Source: JAKACA01 sp052143575
GTDB taxonomy: Bacteria; Actinomycetota; Acidimicrobiia; Acidimicrobiales; Bog-793
Assembly (NCBI GenBank): GCA_052143575.1
Contig: JBKQSP010000116.1
Span: 1-64,000 of the forward strand
DNA: 64,000 bases
Direction of reading: 5' to 3'
Position 1 is the stretch's first letter, and each line of letters starts with the position of its first letter. The notes below the pieces were generated by a model. That model was given only the letters and a program-made list of their open reading frames with translations. It was not told where the DNA came from and did no database searches. The translations under genes were made by a program, and so were the position numbers. Below are positions 33,948 through 42,709 of the stretch, in pieces.

Positions 33948-35939
33948 ATGGCCGCCGACATCACCGTCATCCTGCCCGACGGGAGCGCCCGCTCCCTACC
34001 GGAAGGCTCGACGGGCACGACGTTGGCGACCGCGATCGGGCGCCGCCTCGCCGAGGACGCCGTGGCCGTCGAGGTGAAGGGCGAGCTCTGGGATCTCACA
34101 CGAGCCTTGCCGGACGGCGCCCAGGTGGCCATCGTCACGCGTGGCACCGAGGAGGGGCGCGCCGTCCTTCGCCACTCCACCGCCCACGTTCTCGCCCAGG
34201 CCGTCCTCTCCCTGTGGCCGGGTGCCCGCTTCGCCATCGGGCCGTCCATCAGCGACGGCTTCTACTACGACTTCGAGCTGCCCGGCGGCGCTCACTTCAG
34301 CGACACCGACCTCGAGACCATCGAGGGGCGCATGCGCGAGATCGTGGCGGCGGGACAGCCCTTCCTGCGCGAGGAGCACTCGATCGAGGAGGGGCTCGAG
34401 CTGTTCGCCGACCAGCCGTACAAGCGGGAGATCATCGAGGGTGTCGCGGCGCGGGCCGAGGACCCCGAGATCGCCCTCGAGGCGGGCGGAGACGAGGGCG
34501 TCGTCACGGCTTACCGCAACACGGACGCCTTCGTGGACCTCTGCCGGGGACCGCACGTGCCCGCCACGGACCGCCTCGGGCACTTCAAGCTGATGCGCGT
34601 CGCCGGCGCCTACTGGCGGGGCGACGAGCACCGCCAGCAGCTGCAACGCATCTACGGCACCGCCTGGGAGTCCGCCAAAGCGCTCGCCGAGCACCTCCAC
34701 CGCTTGGAGGAGGCGGAGCGGCGCGACCACCGCCGGATCGGGGCCGAGCTCGACCTCTTCTCCTTCCCGAGCGAGGTCGGCTCGGGCTTGGCCGTCTTCC
34801 ACCCGAAGGGCGGGCTCATCCGCAAGCTCATGGAGGACTACTCGCGGCGTCGCCACGAGGAGGCCGGGTACGACTTCGTCAACAGCCCGCACATCTCGAA
34901 GGCGGAGCTGTTCGAGACGTCTGGTCACCTCGACTGGTTCGCCGAGGGCATGTTCCCTCCCATGGAGCTCGACGGGGGGCAGCAGTACTACCTCAAGCCG
35001 ATGAACTGCCCGTTCCACATCCTCATCTTCGCCAGCCGGCAGCGCTCCTACCGCGAGCTCCCCATGCGCCTGTTCGAGTTCGGCGCCGTCTACCGCTACG
35101 AGAAGTCGGGCGTCGTGCACGGCCTCACCCGCGTGCGGGGCATGACCCAGGACGATGCCCACATCTTCTGCACCCGTGAGCAGATGGGCGACGAGCTCGG
35201 CTCCCTCTTGACCTTCGTCCTCGAGCTGCTGCGAGACTTCGACCTCGAGGACTTCTACCTGGAGCTGTCCACCAAGCCGCCCGGCAAGGCGGTCGGGTCG
35301 GACGAGGACTGGGCGGAGGCGACCGAGGCGCTGCGTCGCGTCGCCGTCGGCATGAACCTCGAGCTCGTGCTCGACGAGGGCGGTGGAGCCTTCTACGGCC
35401 CCAAAATCTCCGTGCAGGCCCGCGACGCCATCGGGCGCACCTGGCAGATGTCCACCATCCAGCTCGACTTCCAGGAACCGCAGCGTTTCGGGCTCGAGTA
35501 CATCGGTGCCGACAACGCCCGCCACACCCCGATCATGATCCACCGGGCTCTCTTCGGCTCGGTGGAGCGCTTCTTTGCCGTGCTCGTGGAGCACTACGCC
35601 GGGGCCTTCCCGATGTGGCTGGCGCCCGTGCAAGTGCGCGTGCTGCCCGTGCGTGACGAGCACGAGGCCTACGCCGCCGAGGTCGTGAGCACCCTCAAGC
35701 AGGCCGGCATCCGGGTCGACACGGAGGCCGCCGGCGAGCCCCTCAACCCACGAGTGCGCCGCGCCAAGCTCGAGAAGCTGCCCTACGTGCTCGTCGTCGG
35801 CGCCGACGACGTCGCCGCCGGCACCGTCGGCGTGAACGGCCGCGGCGAACGCCCACCCGAGCGCGGCGTGCCGCTGGCCGACTTCGTGGGGCGGGCGGTG
35901 GCCGAGGCGGCTGAGCCGAAGCGGGGCGCGGCGGCGTGA
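33948..35939 (+). CDS. thrS: Threonyl-tRNA synthetase
   Basis: A 663-residue class-II synthetase that charges tRNA-Thr. Domains in order: a TGS domain (1-60), the editing/SAD domain with HSTAHVLAQAV and DLCRGPH, then the catalytic core. The core has the zinc Cys in KPMNCPFHILI, RLFEFGAVYRYEKSGVVHGLTRVRGM (motif 2) and the motif 3 region LFGSVERFF, followed by an anticodon-binding domain with VLPV and VRRAKLEKLPYVLVVG. The length is normal. No T-box structure is possible because the transcript appears leaderless. The stop overlaps the HIT gene's GTG. Confidence 0.96.
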   Translation: MAADITVILPDGSARSLPEGSTGTTLATAIGRRLAEDAVAVEVKGELWDLTRALPDGAQVAIVTRGTEEGRAVLRHSTAHVLAQAVLSLWPGARFAIGPSISDGFYYDFELPGGAHFSDTDLETIEGRMREIVAAGQPFLREEHSIEEGLELFADQPYKREIIEGVAARAEDPEIALEAGGDEGVVTAYRNTDAFVDLCRGPHVPATDRLGHFKLMRVAGAYWRGDEHRQQLQRIYGTAWESAKALAEHLHRLEEAERRDHRRIGAELDLFSFPSEVGSGLAVFHPKGGLIRKLMEDYSRRRHEEAGYDFVNSPHISKAELFETSGHLDWFAEGMFPPMELDGGQQYYLKPMNCPFHILIFASRQRSYRELPMRLFEFGAVYRYEKSGVVHGLTRVRGMTQDDAHIFCTREQMGDELGSLLTFVLELLRDFDLEDFYLELSTKPPGKAVGSDEDWAEATEALRRVAVGMNLELVLDEGGGAFYGPKISVQARDAIGRTWQMSTIQLDFQEPQRFGLEYIGADNARHTPIMIHRALFGSVERFFAVLVEHYAGAFPMWLAPVQVRVLPVRDEHEAYAAEVVSTLKQAGIRVDTEAAGEPLNPRVRRAKLEKLPYVLVVGADDVAAGTVGVNGRGERPPERGVPLADFVGRAVAEAAEPKRGAAA

Positions 35940-36490
35940 CGCTCGAGCGGCTCTGGGCGGGATGGCGGGCTGAGTACGTGAGCACCTTCGGCGAGGAGGG
36001 CGCCGGTACGGCCGCTGCTGTCGGCGCGGGCGTGGCGCCGAACGGGTCGGGCCACGGCGAGGAGCGCTGCGTCTTCTGCGCCATCGCCGCCTCGACGGCG
36101 CCCGACTCCGAGCGCTACGTCATCTGGTCGAACGAGACGATGATCTGCGTCTTGAACGCCTACCCGTATGCCTCCGGCCACGTGCTCGTGATGCCACGGC
36201 GGCACGTCCGCGAGCTGGAGGAGCTGTCGGGCGAGGAGGCCGCCGGCCTCTGGGCTGCGGTGCACGACAGCGTGGCGGCCGTGAAGACCGCCTACAGCCC
36301 GGACGGCCTCAACCTCGGTCTCAACCTCGGTCGGGCGGCGGGCGCCGGCATCCCGGCCCACCTCCACGTCCACGTGGTCCCGCGCTGGATCGGCGACACG
36401 AATTTCATGTCGGCGACGGCGGAGGTCCGCGTCCTCCCGGAAGCACTTCCGGTGAGCTGGCAACGGTTACGAGCTGCATGGGAATCCTAG
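35936..36490 (+). CDS. HIT-family hydrolase/phosphorylase (Ap4A-type)
   Basis: A 184-residue histidine-triad protein. The active-site motif is HLHVHVV, preceded by GIPA. CVFC at about residue 42 and NAYPYASGHVLVMPRRHV are typical of the branch that contains the mycobacterial Ap4A phosphorylase Rv2613c, which lies in the same place after thrS. A 40-residue N-terminal extension is Gly/Ala-rich. The GTG start overlaps the thrS stop (GTGA), linking Thr-tRNA charging with removal of the dinucleotide by-product. Confidence 0.88.
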   Translation: MTLERLWAGWRAEYVSTFGEEGAGTAAAVGAGVAPNGSGHGEERCVFCAIAASTAPDSERYVIWSNETMICVLNAYPYASGHVLVMPRRHVRELEELSGEEAAGLWAAVHDSVAAVKTAYSPDGLNLGLNLGRAAGAGIPAHLHVHVVPRWIGDTNFMSATAEVRVLPEALPVSWQRLRAAWES

Positions 36491-37155
36491 GCGGCGGGCC
36501 GCTGGACGACGACGTCGTCCTCGAGCCCCTCACCCGGTCGACTCACCGCCCGCCCAAGGTCTGGGGCGTCCTGCAGATCGACGGCGACTCCCTCGTGGTG
36601 TGTCTCTCGGGTTGGCGCGCCCTGTGGGCGGTGCAGCGTCGGGTCCGCGTGCCGATCTCCGCCGTGATCCGGGCGAGCCACGAGCCAGCCGTCTACCAGC
36701 TCGTCAGCATCCGCCTGCGGCAGCGACGTCGCACCCGCACGACGCTGTTCAAGCTCGGCAGCCAGCACGGCCAGCACGGCTGGTCCTTCTGGGCGTGCGG
36801 CTTCGGGCGCAACGCCGTCCTCGTCGAGACGGTCGGCGCCCGTTACCGCTACCTCGTGGTGGAGGTGGCGGAGCCCGAGGCGGTCGCCGCCAGCATCCGC
36901 CAGGCGGCCGGCCTGTCGACGCCGGCGACGGCGCCTCCCCGCCTCGGCGATGGGACGGCAGAGGGCGGTTCGCACCCTTCCCCGAAGCAGGCCTCCGACC
37001 CGTGGCCCGTTCCGGCCAGCCGGCCCACCCCCACCGGCCTCAACGGCTCGTCCCGATCGGGGAACGGGACATCTCCCCCGAAGGGTGCCGGCGAGGGAAT
37101 CGGCCCGAACGAGGATCCGCCCGGCGCCGGCGGCCCGGCGCCGGAGGACTCCTGA
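36478..37155 (+). CDS. Hypothetical protein, PH-like fold possible
   Basis: A 225-residue protein whose start overlaps the HIT gene by 13 bases in another frame. The first 140 residues alternate strands (VWGVLQIDGDSLVVCLSGWRALWAVQ, VRVPISAVIRASHEP, NAVLVETVGARYRYLVVEV) in an order seen in small bacterial PH-like proteins. The remaining 85 are a Pro/Gly/Ser-rich tail ending EDS. No catalytic motif is visible. Its C-terminal codons form one arm of the terminator palindrome shared with the EF-G-like gene. Confidence 0.62.
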   Translation: MGILGGGPLDDDVVLEPLTRSTHRPPKVWGVLQIDGDSLVVCLSGWRALWAVQRRVRVPISAVIRASHEPAVYQLVSIRLRQRRRTRTTLFKLGSQHGQHGWSFWACGFGRNAVLVETVGARYRYLVVEVAEPEAVAASIRQAAGLSTPATAPPRLGDGTAEGGSHPSPKQASDPWPVPASRPTPTGLNGSSRSGNGTSPPKGAGEGIGPNEDPPGAGGPAPEDS

Positions 37156-37172
37156 GCTCGGCTCAGGAGTCC
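37146..37172. terminator. 27-base palindromic bidirectional terminator with both stop codons
   Basis: GGACTCCTGAGC-TCG-GCTCAGGAGTCC gives a perfect 12-bp stem with a 3-base loop. Each arm encodes the end of one converging protein: both genes finish with GAC TCC TGA (Asp-Ser-stop). It is the strongest hairpin I found in the window and should terminate both transcripts. Confidence 0.75.
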
Positions 37173-39229
37173 GACTGCGCCGCCTTCACGATGCGGTCGA
37201 CGAGCTGGGCGGGGACGACCTCGTAGCGGTCGTGGCGGATGGAGAAACGCCCCCTGCCGCCCGTGAGGGATCGCAGGTCGGTGGCGTACCGCATGACCTC
37301 TGAGGTCGGCACGATGGCGATGACGACCTGCTCGTCACCCGATCCGGTCTCGGTGCCGAGCACGCGCCCGCGCCGCGAGTTCAGGTCCCCGAGCACGTCG
37401 CCCTGGGCGCTCGCCGGCACCGTGATCTCGAGGCGGGAGATCGGCTCCAAGAGCACCGGCCCTGCCTTTGCCAACGCCTCCCGAAACCCGATGGATCCCG
37501 CCATCTTGAAGCTCATCTCGGACGAGTCGACCGAGTGGTACTTGCCGTCGTAGACGGTGACCTTGACGTCGACGACGGGGAAGCCGAGGGCTCCGCCGGT
37601 CCCCATCGCCTCCTGCACGCCCTTCTCGACGGCCGGGATGAACTGGCGAGGGATCGCCCCGCCGACGATCTCGTCGGAGAACTCGAAGCCAACGCCGCGC
37701 TCGAGCGGCTCGACGCGCAAGTTGGCGACGCCGAATTGCCCGTGCCCGCCCGTCTGCTTCTTGTACTTGCCCTCGGCGTCCGCCGACTTCGTGATGGTCT
37801 CGCGGTAGGGGACCTTGACCGCTTCGGTCTCGACCTCGACGCCGAACTTGCGAAGGAGCTTCTCGCAGACGATCTGCAGGTGGGTGTCGCCCATGCCGGC
37901 GAGGATCGTCTGGTGCGTCTCGTCGTCGCGCCGCACCGAGAGGGTCATGTCCTCTTCTTGCAGGCGGTGCAGGGCGGTCATGAGCTTGTCCTCGTCGCCC
38001 TTGGCCTTGGGGTGGACGGCGATCGAGAGCAGGGGAGTGGGAGCGGGGCGGGCTTCGATCACGACCGGGCTGCCTTTCGGCGCCAGGGTGTCGCCGGTGC
38101 GGGCGTCGCTGAGCTTGGGCACGGCGATGATGTCGCCGGCCTGCGCCTCGCTGATCGGGCTCGCCTCCTTGCCGCGCAGCAGTTGGAGGGCGTGCAGGCG
38201 CTCCTCGCCGTGAGTCCGCGAGTTGACGAGGGTGGCGTCGGGGCGGATCGTGCCCGAGAGCACGTGGATGAGCGAGATCTTGCCGACATAGGGGTCGGCG
38301 ATGGTCTTGAAGACGCGTGCCAGTGGCTGACCGCTCGGGTCGACGGGCACGGAAGTGGCTTTGTCACCGGCGCGCACCGGCACGGGCCGGCGCTCGAGCG
38401 GGCTCGGCCCGATCTCGCAGATGAGCTCGGCGAGACGGTCGATGGCGATGGCCTTGGTGGCCGAGCCGCAGACGACCGGGAAGACGGTGGCGGAGGCGAC
38501 TCCGTGCGCCAAGGTGGTTTCGAGCTCCTTCGTCGACGGCGTGTCTCCCTCGAGGTAGCGCTCCATGAGGTCGTCGTCCGCCACGACGATGCCTTCGACG
38601 AGGGCGTCGCGCACGCGATGCTCCATCTCGGACATGTCCTCGGGGATCTCGCCGGTGACGGCAGAGCCCGTGTCGTAGGTGATGGCAGTGTCGGTCAGCA
38701 GGTCCGCCACGCCGCGAAAATCCGCTTCGTGCCCGATCGGCAGCTCGAGCGGGGCGATGCCAGCTCCGAAGCGATCCCGCAACTGCTCGAGCGTCCGCTC
38801 GAAATCGGCCCGCTCACGGTCGAGCTTGTTCACGAACACGAGCCGGGGCATCTCGAGCTCGGCGGCGATGCGCCAGGCGGTCTCGGTGTTGACCTCCACG
38901 CCTTCGACGGCGCTCACCACGATGACGGCGAGGTCGGCGACCGAGAGAGCGGCCTCCACCTCCGCCACGAAGTCGGCGTAGCCCGGCGTGTCGATCACGT
39001 TGATGCGGTATTCGCCGACGGCGGCCGGTGCCATGGCGAGCGACACGGAGATGTGGCGCTTCACCTCCTCCGGCTCGAAGTCGGACACGGTCGTGCCGTC
39101 CTCCACACGACCGGCGCGATTGAGTGCTCCACAGCACACCAGGAGGGCCTCGGTGAGCGTCGTCTTGCCGGCGCCGCCGTGACCGACGAGCGCGACATTC
39201 CGGATCTTCGCAGACGGCACATTGGCCAC
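37163..39229 (-). CDS. Elongation factor G-like GTPase (EF-G2 type)
   Basis: A 688-residue translational GTPase with five EF-G domains. G1 is GHGGAGKTTL (standard EF-G has GHVDAGKTT), G3 is IDTPGYADFV and G4 is NKLDRERADF. Domain IV has GGHGQFGVANLRVEP, and the C-terminal domain ends RYEVVPAQLVDRI. Together with the absence of neighbouring rpsL/rpsG/tuf genes, the altered G1 loop marks it as the accessory EF-G2 found in actinobacteria; its role is not settled. GTG 39229 has GGAGG six bases upstream. TAGGCT (39296-39301, minus strand) is a possible -10 with a roughly 60-base leader. Confidence 0.88.
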   Translation of the reverse strand: MANVPSAKIRNVALVGHGGAGKTTLTEALLVCCGALNRAGRVEDGTTVSDFEPEEVKRHISVSLAMAPAAVGEYRINVIDTPGYADFVAEVEAALSVADLAVIVVSAVEGVEVNTETAWRIAAELEMPRLVFVNKLDRERADFERTLEQLRDRFGAGIAPLELPIGHEADFRGVADLLTDTAITYDTGSAVTGEIPEDMSEMEHRVRDALVEGIVVADDDLMERYLEGDTPSTKELETTLAHGVASATVFPVVCGSATKAIAIDRLAELICEIGPSPLERRPVPVRAGDKATSVPVDPSGQPLARVFKTIADPYVGKISLIHVLSGTIRPDATLVNSRTHGEERLHALQLLRGKEASPISEAQAGDIIAVPKLSDARTGDTLAPKGSPVVIEARPAPTPLLSIAVHPKAKGDEDKLMTALHRLQEEDMTLSVRRDDETHQTILAGMGDTHLQIVCEKLLRKFGVEVETEAVKVPYRETITKSADAEGKYKKQTGGHGQFGVANLRVEPLERGVGFEFSDEIVGGAIPRQFIPAVEKGVQEAMGTGGALGFPVVDVKVTVYDGKYHSVDSSEMSFKMAGSIGFREALAKAGPVLLEPISRLEITVPASAQGDVLGDLNSRRGRVLGTETGSGDEQVVIAIVPTSEVMRYATDLRSLTGGRGRFSIRHDRYEVVPAQLVDRIVKAAQSDS

Positions 39230-39415
39230 CGGACACCTCCTCGATGCGCCCCGTCCTCGCACCCCCTGCGGGAACGACCGGGCCGCTCGGCGGCGAGCCT
39301 ACCTGGGAAGCGGCAGCGGGGCAGAGGCCCCCGGCAGCCTGCAGGCCGAGCACAACCGCATCCCACGTCACGCCGCGTTCGTGGGTGAAGCGGGGGTTAC
39401 TCGGGTGGCATTTGG

Positions 39416-39421
39416 TAACAT
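39416..39421 (+). promoter_or_regulatory. -10 box of the leaderless pgsA leader peptide
   Basis: TAACAT ends seven bases before the ATG at 39429. This is the standard spacing of the leaderless genes in this window. Confidence 0.45.
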
Positions 39422-39428
39422 CGTGTTC

Positions 39429-39497
39429 ATGGCTGGAGAGAGACGTGAACCCTGTCAGAGGGTCACGCCAAGGCCGACGACGCTGGTAACGCCATGA
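39429..39497 (+). CDS. Possible 22-residue leaderless leader peptide coupled to pgsA
   Basis: The frame MAGERREPCQRVTPRPTTLV-TP begins seven bases after a TAACAT box and ends in TGA, which overlaps the pgsA ATG as ATGA. Since pgsA has no clear ribosome site of its own, translation of this peptide would deliver ribosomes to pgsA. Arg, Pro and Thr codons are frequent. It has no known homologue that I can name, and expression is unproven. Confidence 0.48.
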   Translation: MAGERREPCQRVTPRPTTLVTP

Positions 39498-40564
39498 TCG
39501 ACGGCCGCCGAGGCCGCGCCGATGCCTCTGCCGACGTGGCCGAGGAGGAAGCTCCTGACGTCGTAGCAGAGCCAGTGGCCGAGGAAGTCGTCCCGGAGGC
39601 CGCCGCCGCTACGGAGACACCCGCCGCGACCGAGAACCCCGCCGCGACGGAAGCTGAGGCAACCGGCTCCTTCGTCCGCGTCCTCAAGGCGGTGGGTCCG
39701 CGGCTCGTCTCCATGGGCGTGAAGGCCGACCACGTGACGGTCGTCGGGATGCTGCTCGCCGGACTGACCGGCGTCGTGATCGGCATCGGGCAGCTCTATC
39801 TCGCCATCGTCCTGCTCACCGTCGGCGGGCTCATGGACACTCTCGACGGGGCCGTCGCCAAGGCGGCCGGCACCTCCTCCAAACGGGGTGCCTTCTTCGA
39901 CTCGGTGTCCGACCGCGTGGCGGACATGTTCATCTTCGGTGGCCTCGCTTGGTATTTCGCCGCCGGCCCCGGCCACGACCCCAAGATGGTCCTGATCCCG
40001 TTCGCCATCCTGGGCGTGAGCAACACGATCTCCTACGAGCGGGCCAAGGCGGAGTCGCTCGGTTACGTCGCCAAGGGCGGTCTCATGGAACGCGCCGAGC
40101 GCCTCATCGCTCTCGGCATCGCCCTGCTCCTGCACATCATCCTCGTCCCGTTGCTGCTCGCGTTGCTCGGCTTGTGCGTCGTGACGGCCTGCCAGCGCTT
40201 CTTCAAGGTGTGGGCGCAGGCGAGCGATCCCACTCGGGAGGCCGAAGCGGCTGCCGCCCTCGCCACGGCGAGTGGATCGGGCCTTCGGGGACGGCGCCCT
40301 GCCCGCGTCGAGTCGAGGTGGCGGGCCTGGCGGGATGCCAGCAGCGACCCCGCCCGCCGGCGCCGCGTTCCGGTCGCAAGCCGGGCGCGCTCCCGTCGGC
40401 GTGACGAGCCGCTCTCGATCCGACTGCGGCAGGCATTCCAGAGCGAGCGGGCGGGCTCCCGGCCGACCCCGCGCGCCGCCACGCGCCCCGGTCGCGTGCG
40501 GAACGAGCGTCGTCTCAAGGGTGCCGAATCGTCGTTCCGGCGCCGCCTCGGCTCCGGCCGCTGA
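39494..40564 (+). CDS. pgsA: CDP-alcohol phosphatidyltransferase (phosphatidylinositol-phosphate synthase-like)
   Basis: A 356-residue membrane enzyme that should join CDP-diacylglycerol to an alcohol phosphate, by position inositol phosphate (as Rv2612c). The active-site motif is DGx2AKx8Gx3Dx3D (DGAVAK ... FFDSVSDR). The usual Arg after Ala is Lys. About six hydrophobic segments follow. Unusual parts are an acidic Ala/Glu-rich N-terminus of about 55 residues and a strongly basic C-terminal tail of about 100 residues, against a family length near 220. It is translationally coupled to a 22-codon frame upstream. It starts the phospholipid/PIM gene group. Confidence 0.84.
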   Translation: MIDGRRGRADASADVAEEEAPDVVAEPVAEEVVPEAAAATETPAATENPAATEAEATGSFVRVLKAVGPRLVSMGVKADHVTVVGMLLAGLTGVVIGIGQLYLAIVLLTVGGLMDTLDGAVAKAAGTSSKRGAFFDSVSDRVADMFIFGGLAWYFAAGPGHDPKMVLIPFAILGVSNTISYERAKAESLGYVAKGGLMERAERLIALGIALLLHIILVPLLLALLGLCVVTACQRFFKVWAQASDPTREAEAAAALATASGSGLRGRRPARVESRWRAWRDASSDPARRRRVPVASRARSRRRDEPLSIRLRQAFQSERAGSRPTPRAATRPGRVRNERRLKGAESSFRRRLGSGR

Positions 40565-40603
40565 TCCGCCTCCCACAGCCAGGTGGACCGGCCCACTGAG
40601 GCC

Positions 40604-41518
40604 ATGACGTCGCCGGGCCTGCTCGGTCATCACAGCAGGGCCTACTGGACCTATCGGGGTTTGACGGCCGCATTGAAGGCCGTTCCGGCTCCCTTTGCCG
40701 GCGGGCTGGCGACGCTGTCCGGGTTCACCATGTCGGAGCTGTTCTGGCGGAAGAAGCGCCCCGTCATCCGCGCCAACCTCCGCCGCGTCGTCGGTCCCGC
40801 CGTCTCGGAGACTGCGCTCGAGCGTCTCGTGACGGAGGCCTTCGACTCCTACGCCCGTTACTGGGTGGAGAGCGCCCGGCTTGTCTCGATGCGGCCGGCG
40901 GAAGTCTTCCGGCGGTTCTCGATCGAGGGCTTCGACCGGGTGGAAGAAGAGATGGCCAAGCACCGCGGCGTCATTCTCGCCTTGCCCCACTTCGGCTTCT
41001 GGGACCTTGGCGGTGCCTGGTTGACGCTCAAGGGATACCCCATGACGACGGTGGCGGAGACGCTCGAGCCGCCGGATCTCTTCGACTGGTTCAAGGCGCA
41101 GCGCGAGGCGCTCGGCCTCACGATCCACGGGTTCGGGTCGGACACCTCCGGCCGCTTGGCGAGTGCGCTTCGCGCCGGGCGCCTCGTCGGCCTCGTCGCC
41201 GACCGGGATCTCGTCGGCAACGGCGTCGAGGTCGAGTTCTTCGGGGAGCGCACCACCCTGCCCGGTGGAGCGGCCGTGCTCGCACTGCGCACGGGCGCAC
41301 CCCTCTTCCCGTCGATCGTCTACCAACGGCCGGGCGGCAAGGGCCATGGCGTCATCCGCCCGCCCCTCGAGTTCGAGCGCAGCGGCAGCCTGCGCGCCGA
41401 CGTGACACGACTCACCCGCATGCTGGCGGCCGAGTTCGAGGATCTCATCCGGCAAGCGCCCGAGCAGTGGCACATGTTCCAGCCGAACTGGCCGTCCGAC
41501 CGGGAGAAGTTCGGCTGA
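40604..41518 (+). CDS. Lysophospholipid acyltransferase family (PIM acyltransferase-like)
   Basis: A 304-residue acyltransferase of the LpxL/HtrB type. The catalytic H-x4-D motif is LPHFGFWDLGG. GLVADRDLVGNGVEVEFFGE and ALRTGAPLFPSIVYQ are later family motifs. Its place directly after pgsA matches Rv2611c (PatA), which acylates phosphatidylinositol mannoside. ATG 40604 was taken as start; GTG 40583 is possible. The enzyme probably works on the inner face of the membrane using acyl-CoA. Confidence 0.85.
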   Translation: MTSPGLLGHHSRAYWTYRGLTAALKAVPAPFAGGLATLSGFTMSELFWRKKRPVIRANLRRVVGPAVSETALERLVTEAFDSYARYWVESARLVSMRPAEVFRRFSIEGFDRVEEEMAKHRGVILALPHFGFWDLGGAWLTLKGYPMTTVAETLEPPDLFDWFKAQREALGLTIHGFGSDTSGRLASALRAGRLVGLVADRDLVGNGVEVEFFGERTTLPGGAAVLALRTGAPLFPSIVYQRPGGKGHGVIRPPLEFERSGSLRADVTRLTRMLAAEFEDLIRQAPEQWHMFQPNWPSDREKFG

Positions 41519-41615
41519 CCTCCGTGGCAGGGCACGCCACTCCCGCCGATTGAAAACGTGGGGGTGAACGCGCCCAAAATAGGGGTTTGTGCCGATGTGC
41601 TGCGGCGAGTTCCTG

Positions 41616-41653
41616 CGTACGGTCGTACGGGGGCCCAAACGGGCCGGGAGGAG
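41616..41653 (+). promoter_or_regulatory. Two hairpins and ribosome site before the Tat-exported protein
   Basis: CGTAC-GGTC-GTACG (41616-41629) and GGCCC-AAAC-GGGCC (41632-41645) are consecutive perfect 5-bp hairpins. GGGAGGAG follows at 41646-41653, then the ATG at 41659. The second stem ends at the ribosome site, so folding could affect translation. TTGAAA at 41550 may be a -35; no good -10 follows. Confidence 0.42.
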
Positions 41654-41658
41654 ACACG

Positions 41659-42705
41659 ATGCAACGAGACGCGACCCCAGTTGATGCTGCCGCACCGAAG
41701 CCGACATCTCGACGGGCGCTTCTGCTGGGAGGGGCGGTCGGTCTCGCCGGCCTGGCGGCTGACTCGCTCGTCTCCGCCCAACCGGCGAGCGCTACCCAGG
41801 GCAGTGCCGTCCTCCTCGGGCAGGACAACACGGGTGCGACGGCAGCCACCGAACTCGAGGAGTCCGGAGGCGCCTACGCAAGCCTGGCCAATCCAGACGA
41901 CACCGTTTTCGCAAACGCCGGCGTTATCGGCCATGGAAAGAACACGGGCGTCGCCGGCGTCGCCAGCGGTATCTTCGGCGTCGGCGTGACGGGAATCGGC
42001 ACCGTTGCCGGCGTCTTGGCCACCGACGGTGTCGTCGCCTCCGGTGCACCGGGTGGCGCCAGCGGCACGGGGCCCGGAGTCGTGGCGCAACTCATCAACC
42101 CGGCAAACAAGTCCGCAGCCGTCAAGGCGACGACTGCCGGCGCCGGCAACGCCCTCGAAGCGACCACCACCGGTGCCGGGAGCGCGATCTCGGCGGCGAT
42201 CACGGATGCGAAAAACCTCTCTGACGTGATCTCAGCCACCACGAACGGCACCGGCGCCGGCGTCTTCGGCTCCGGCGAAATCGGCCTCCGCGGCGCAGGC
42301 CGCCAGTATGGCATCGTCGGTACCGCTGGCGTGAACGCTTACGGCGTCTACGCGCAGGGCGGCACCGCCGCCGATGCCGTGCCAGCCTCCGGTGGTGGCG
42401 TGTTCGCCGTGAGCGGTGGAGGCACCGCCGTCTACGCCATGAGCGACACAGGCGTCGCCTTGAAGGTCGAGGGCAAGGTGGCCTTCTCGCGAAGCGGAGT
42501 TGCGCAGGTAAAGGCCAGGAAAACGAGCGTCACGGTGACCCTCGCAGGCGTGACAACCTCTTCCATCGTCCTCGCCACCTTGCAGACTGATACCGGTGCT
42601 CCGATCGCCGTCGCCAACGTCGTGGCGGCATCACGTTCGTTCACCATCACTCTCACGGCCGCCCCGCGGCGCCTCGTGGAGGTCGGCTGGTTCGTGATCG
42701 GATAG
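41659..42705 (+). CDS. Tat-exported Gly/Ala/Thr-rich repeat protein
   Basis: A 348-residue exported protein. The N-terminus has a twin-arginine signal, TSRRALLLGGAVGLAGLAADSL, ending near ASA. The body is low in charge and repeats short units such as GVxGxG, GNALEATTTGAGSAIS and YGVYAQGG. These are typical of right-handed beta-helix or tail-spike-like stacks, in which each unit forms a coil. The last 90 residues look like a separate beta-sandwich (VKARKTSVTVTLAGVTTSSIVLATLQT). Surface display or polymer binding is inferred. It interrupts the usual PIM gene order and has a structured leader. Confidence 0.7.
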   Translation: MQRDATPVDAAAPKPTSRRALLLGGAVGLAGLAADSLVSAQPASATQGSAVLLGQDNTGATAATELEESGGAYASLANPDDTVFANAGVIGHGKNTGVAGVASGIFGVGVTGIGTVAGVLATDGVVASGAPGGASGTGPGVVAQLINPANKSAAVKATTAGAGNALEATTTGAGSAISAAITDAKNLSDVISATTNGTGAGVFGSGEIGLRGAGRQYGIVGTAGVNAYGVYAQGGTAADAVPASGGGVFAVSGGGTAVYAMSDTGVALKVEGKVAFSRSGVAQVKARKTSVTVTLAGVTTSSIVLATLQTDTGAPIAVANVVAASRSFTITLTAAPRRLVEVGWFVIG

Positions 42706-42709
42706 GTGC

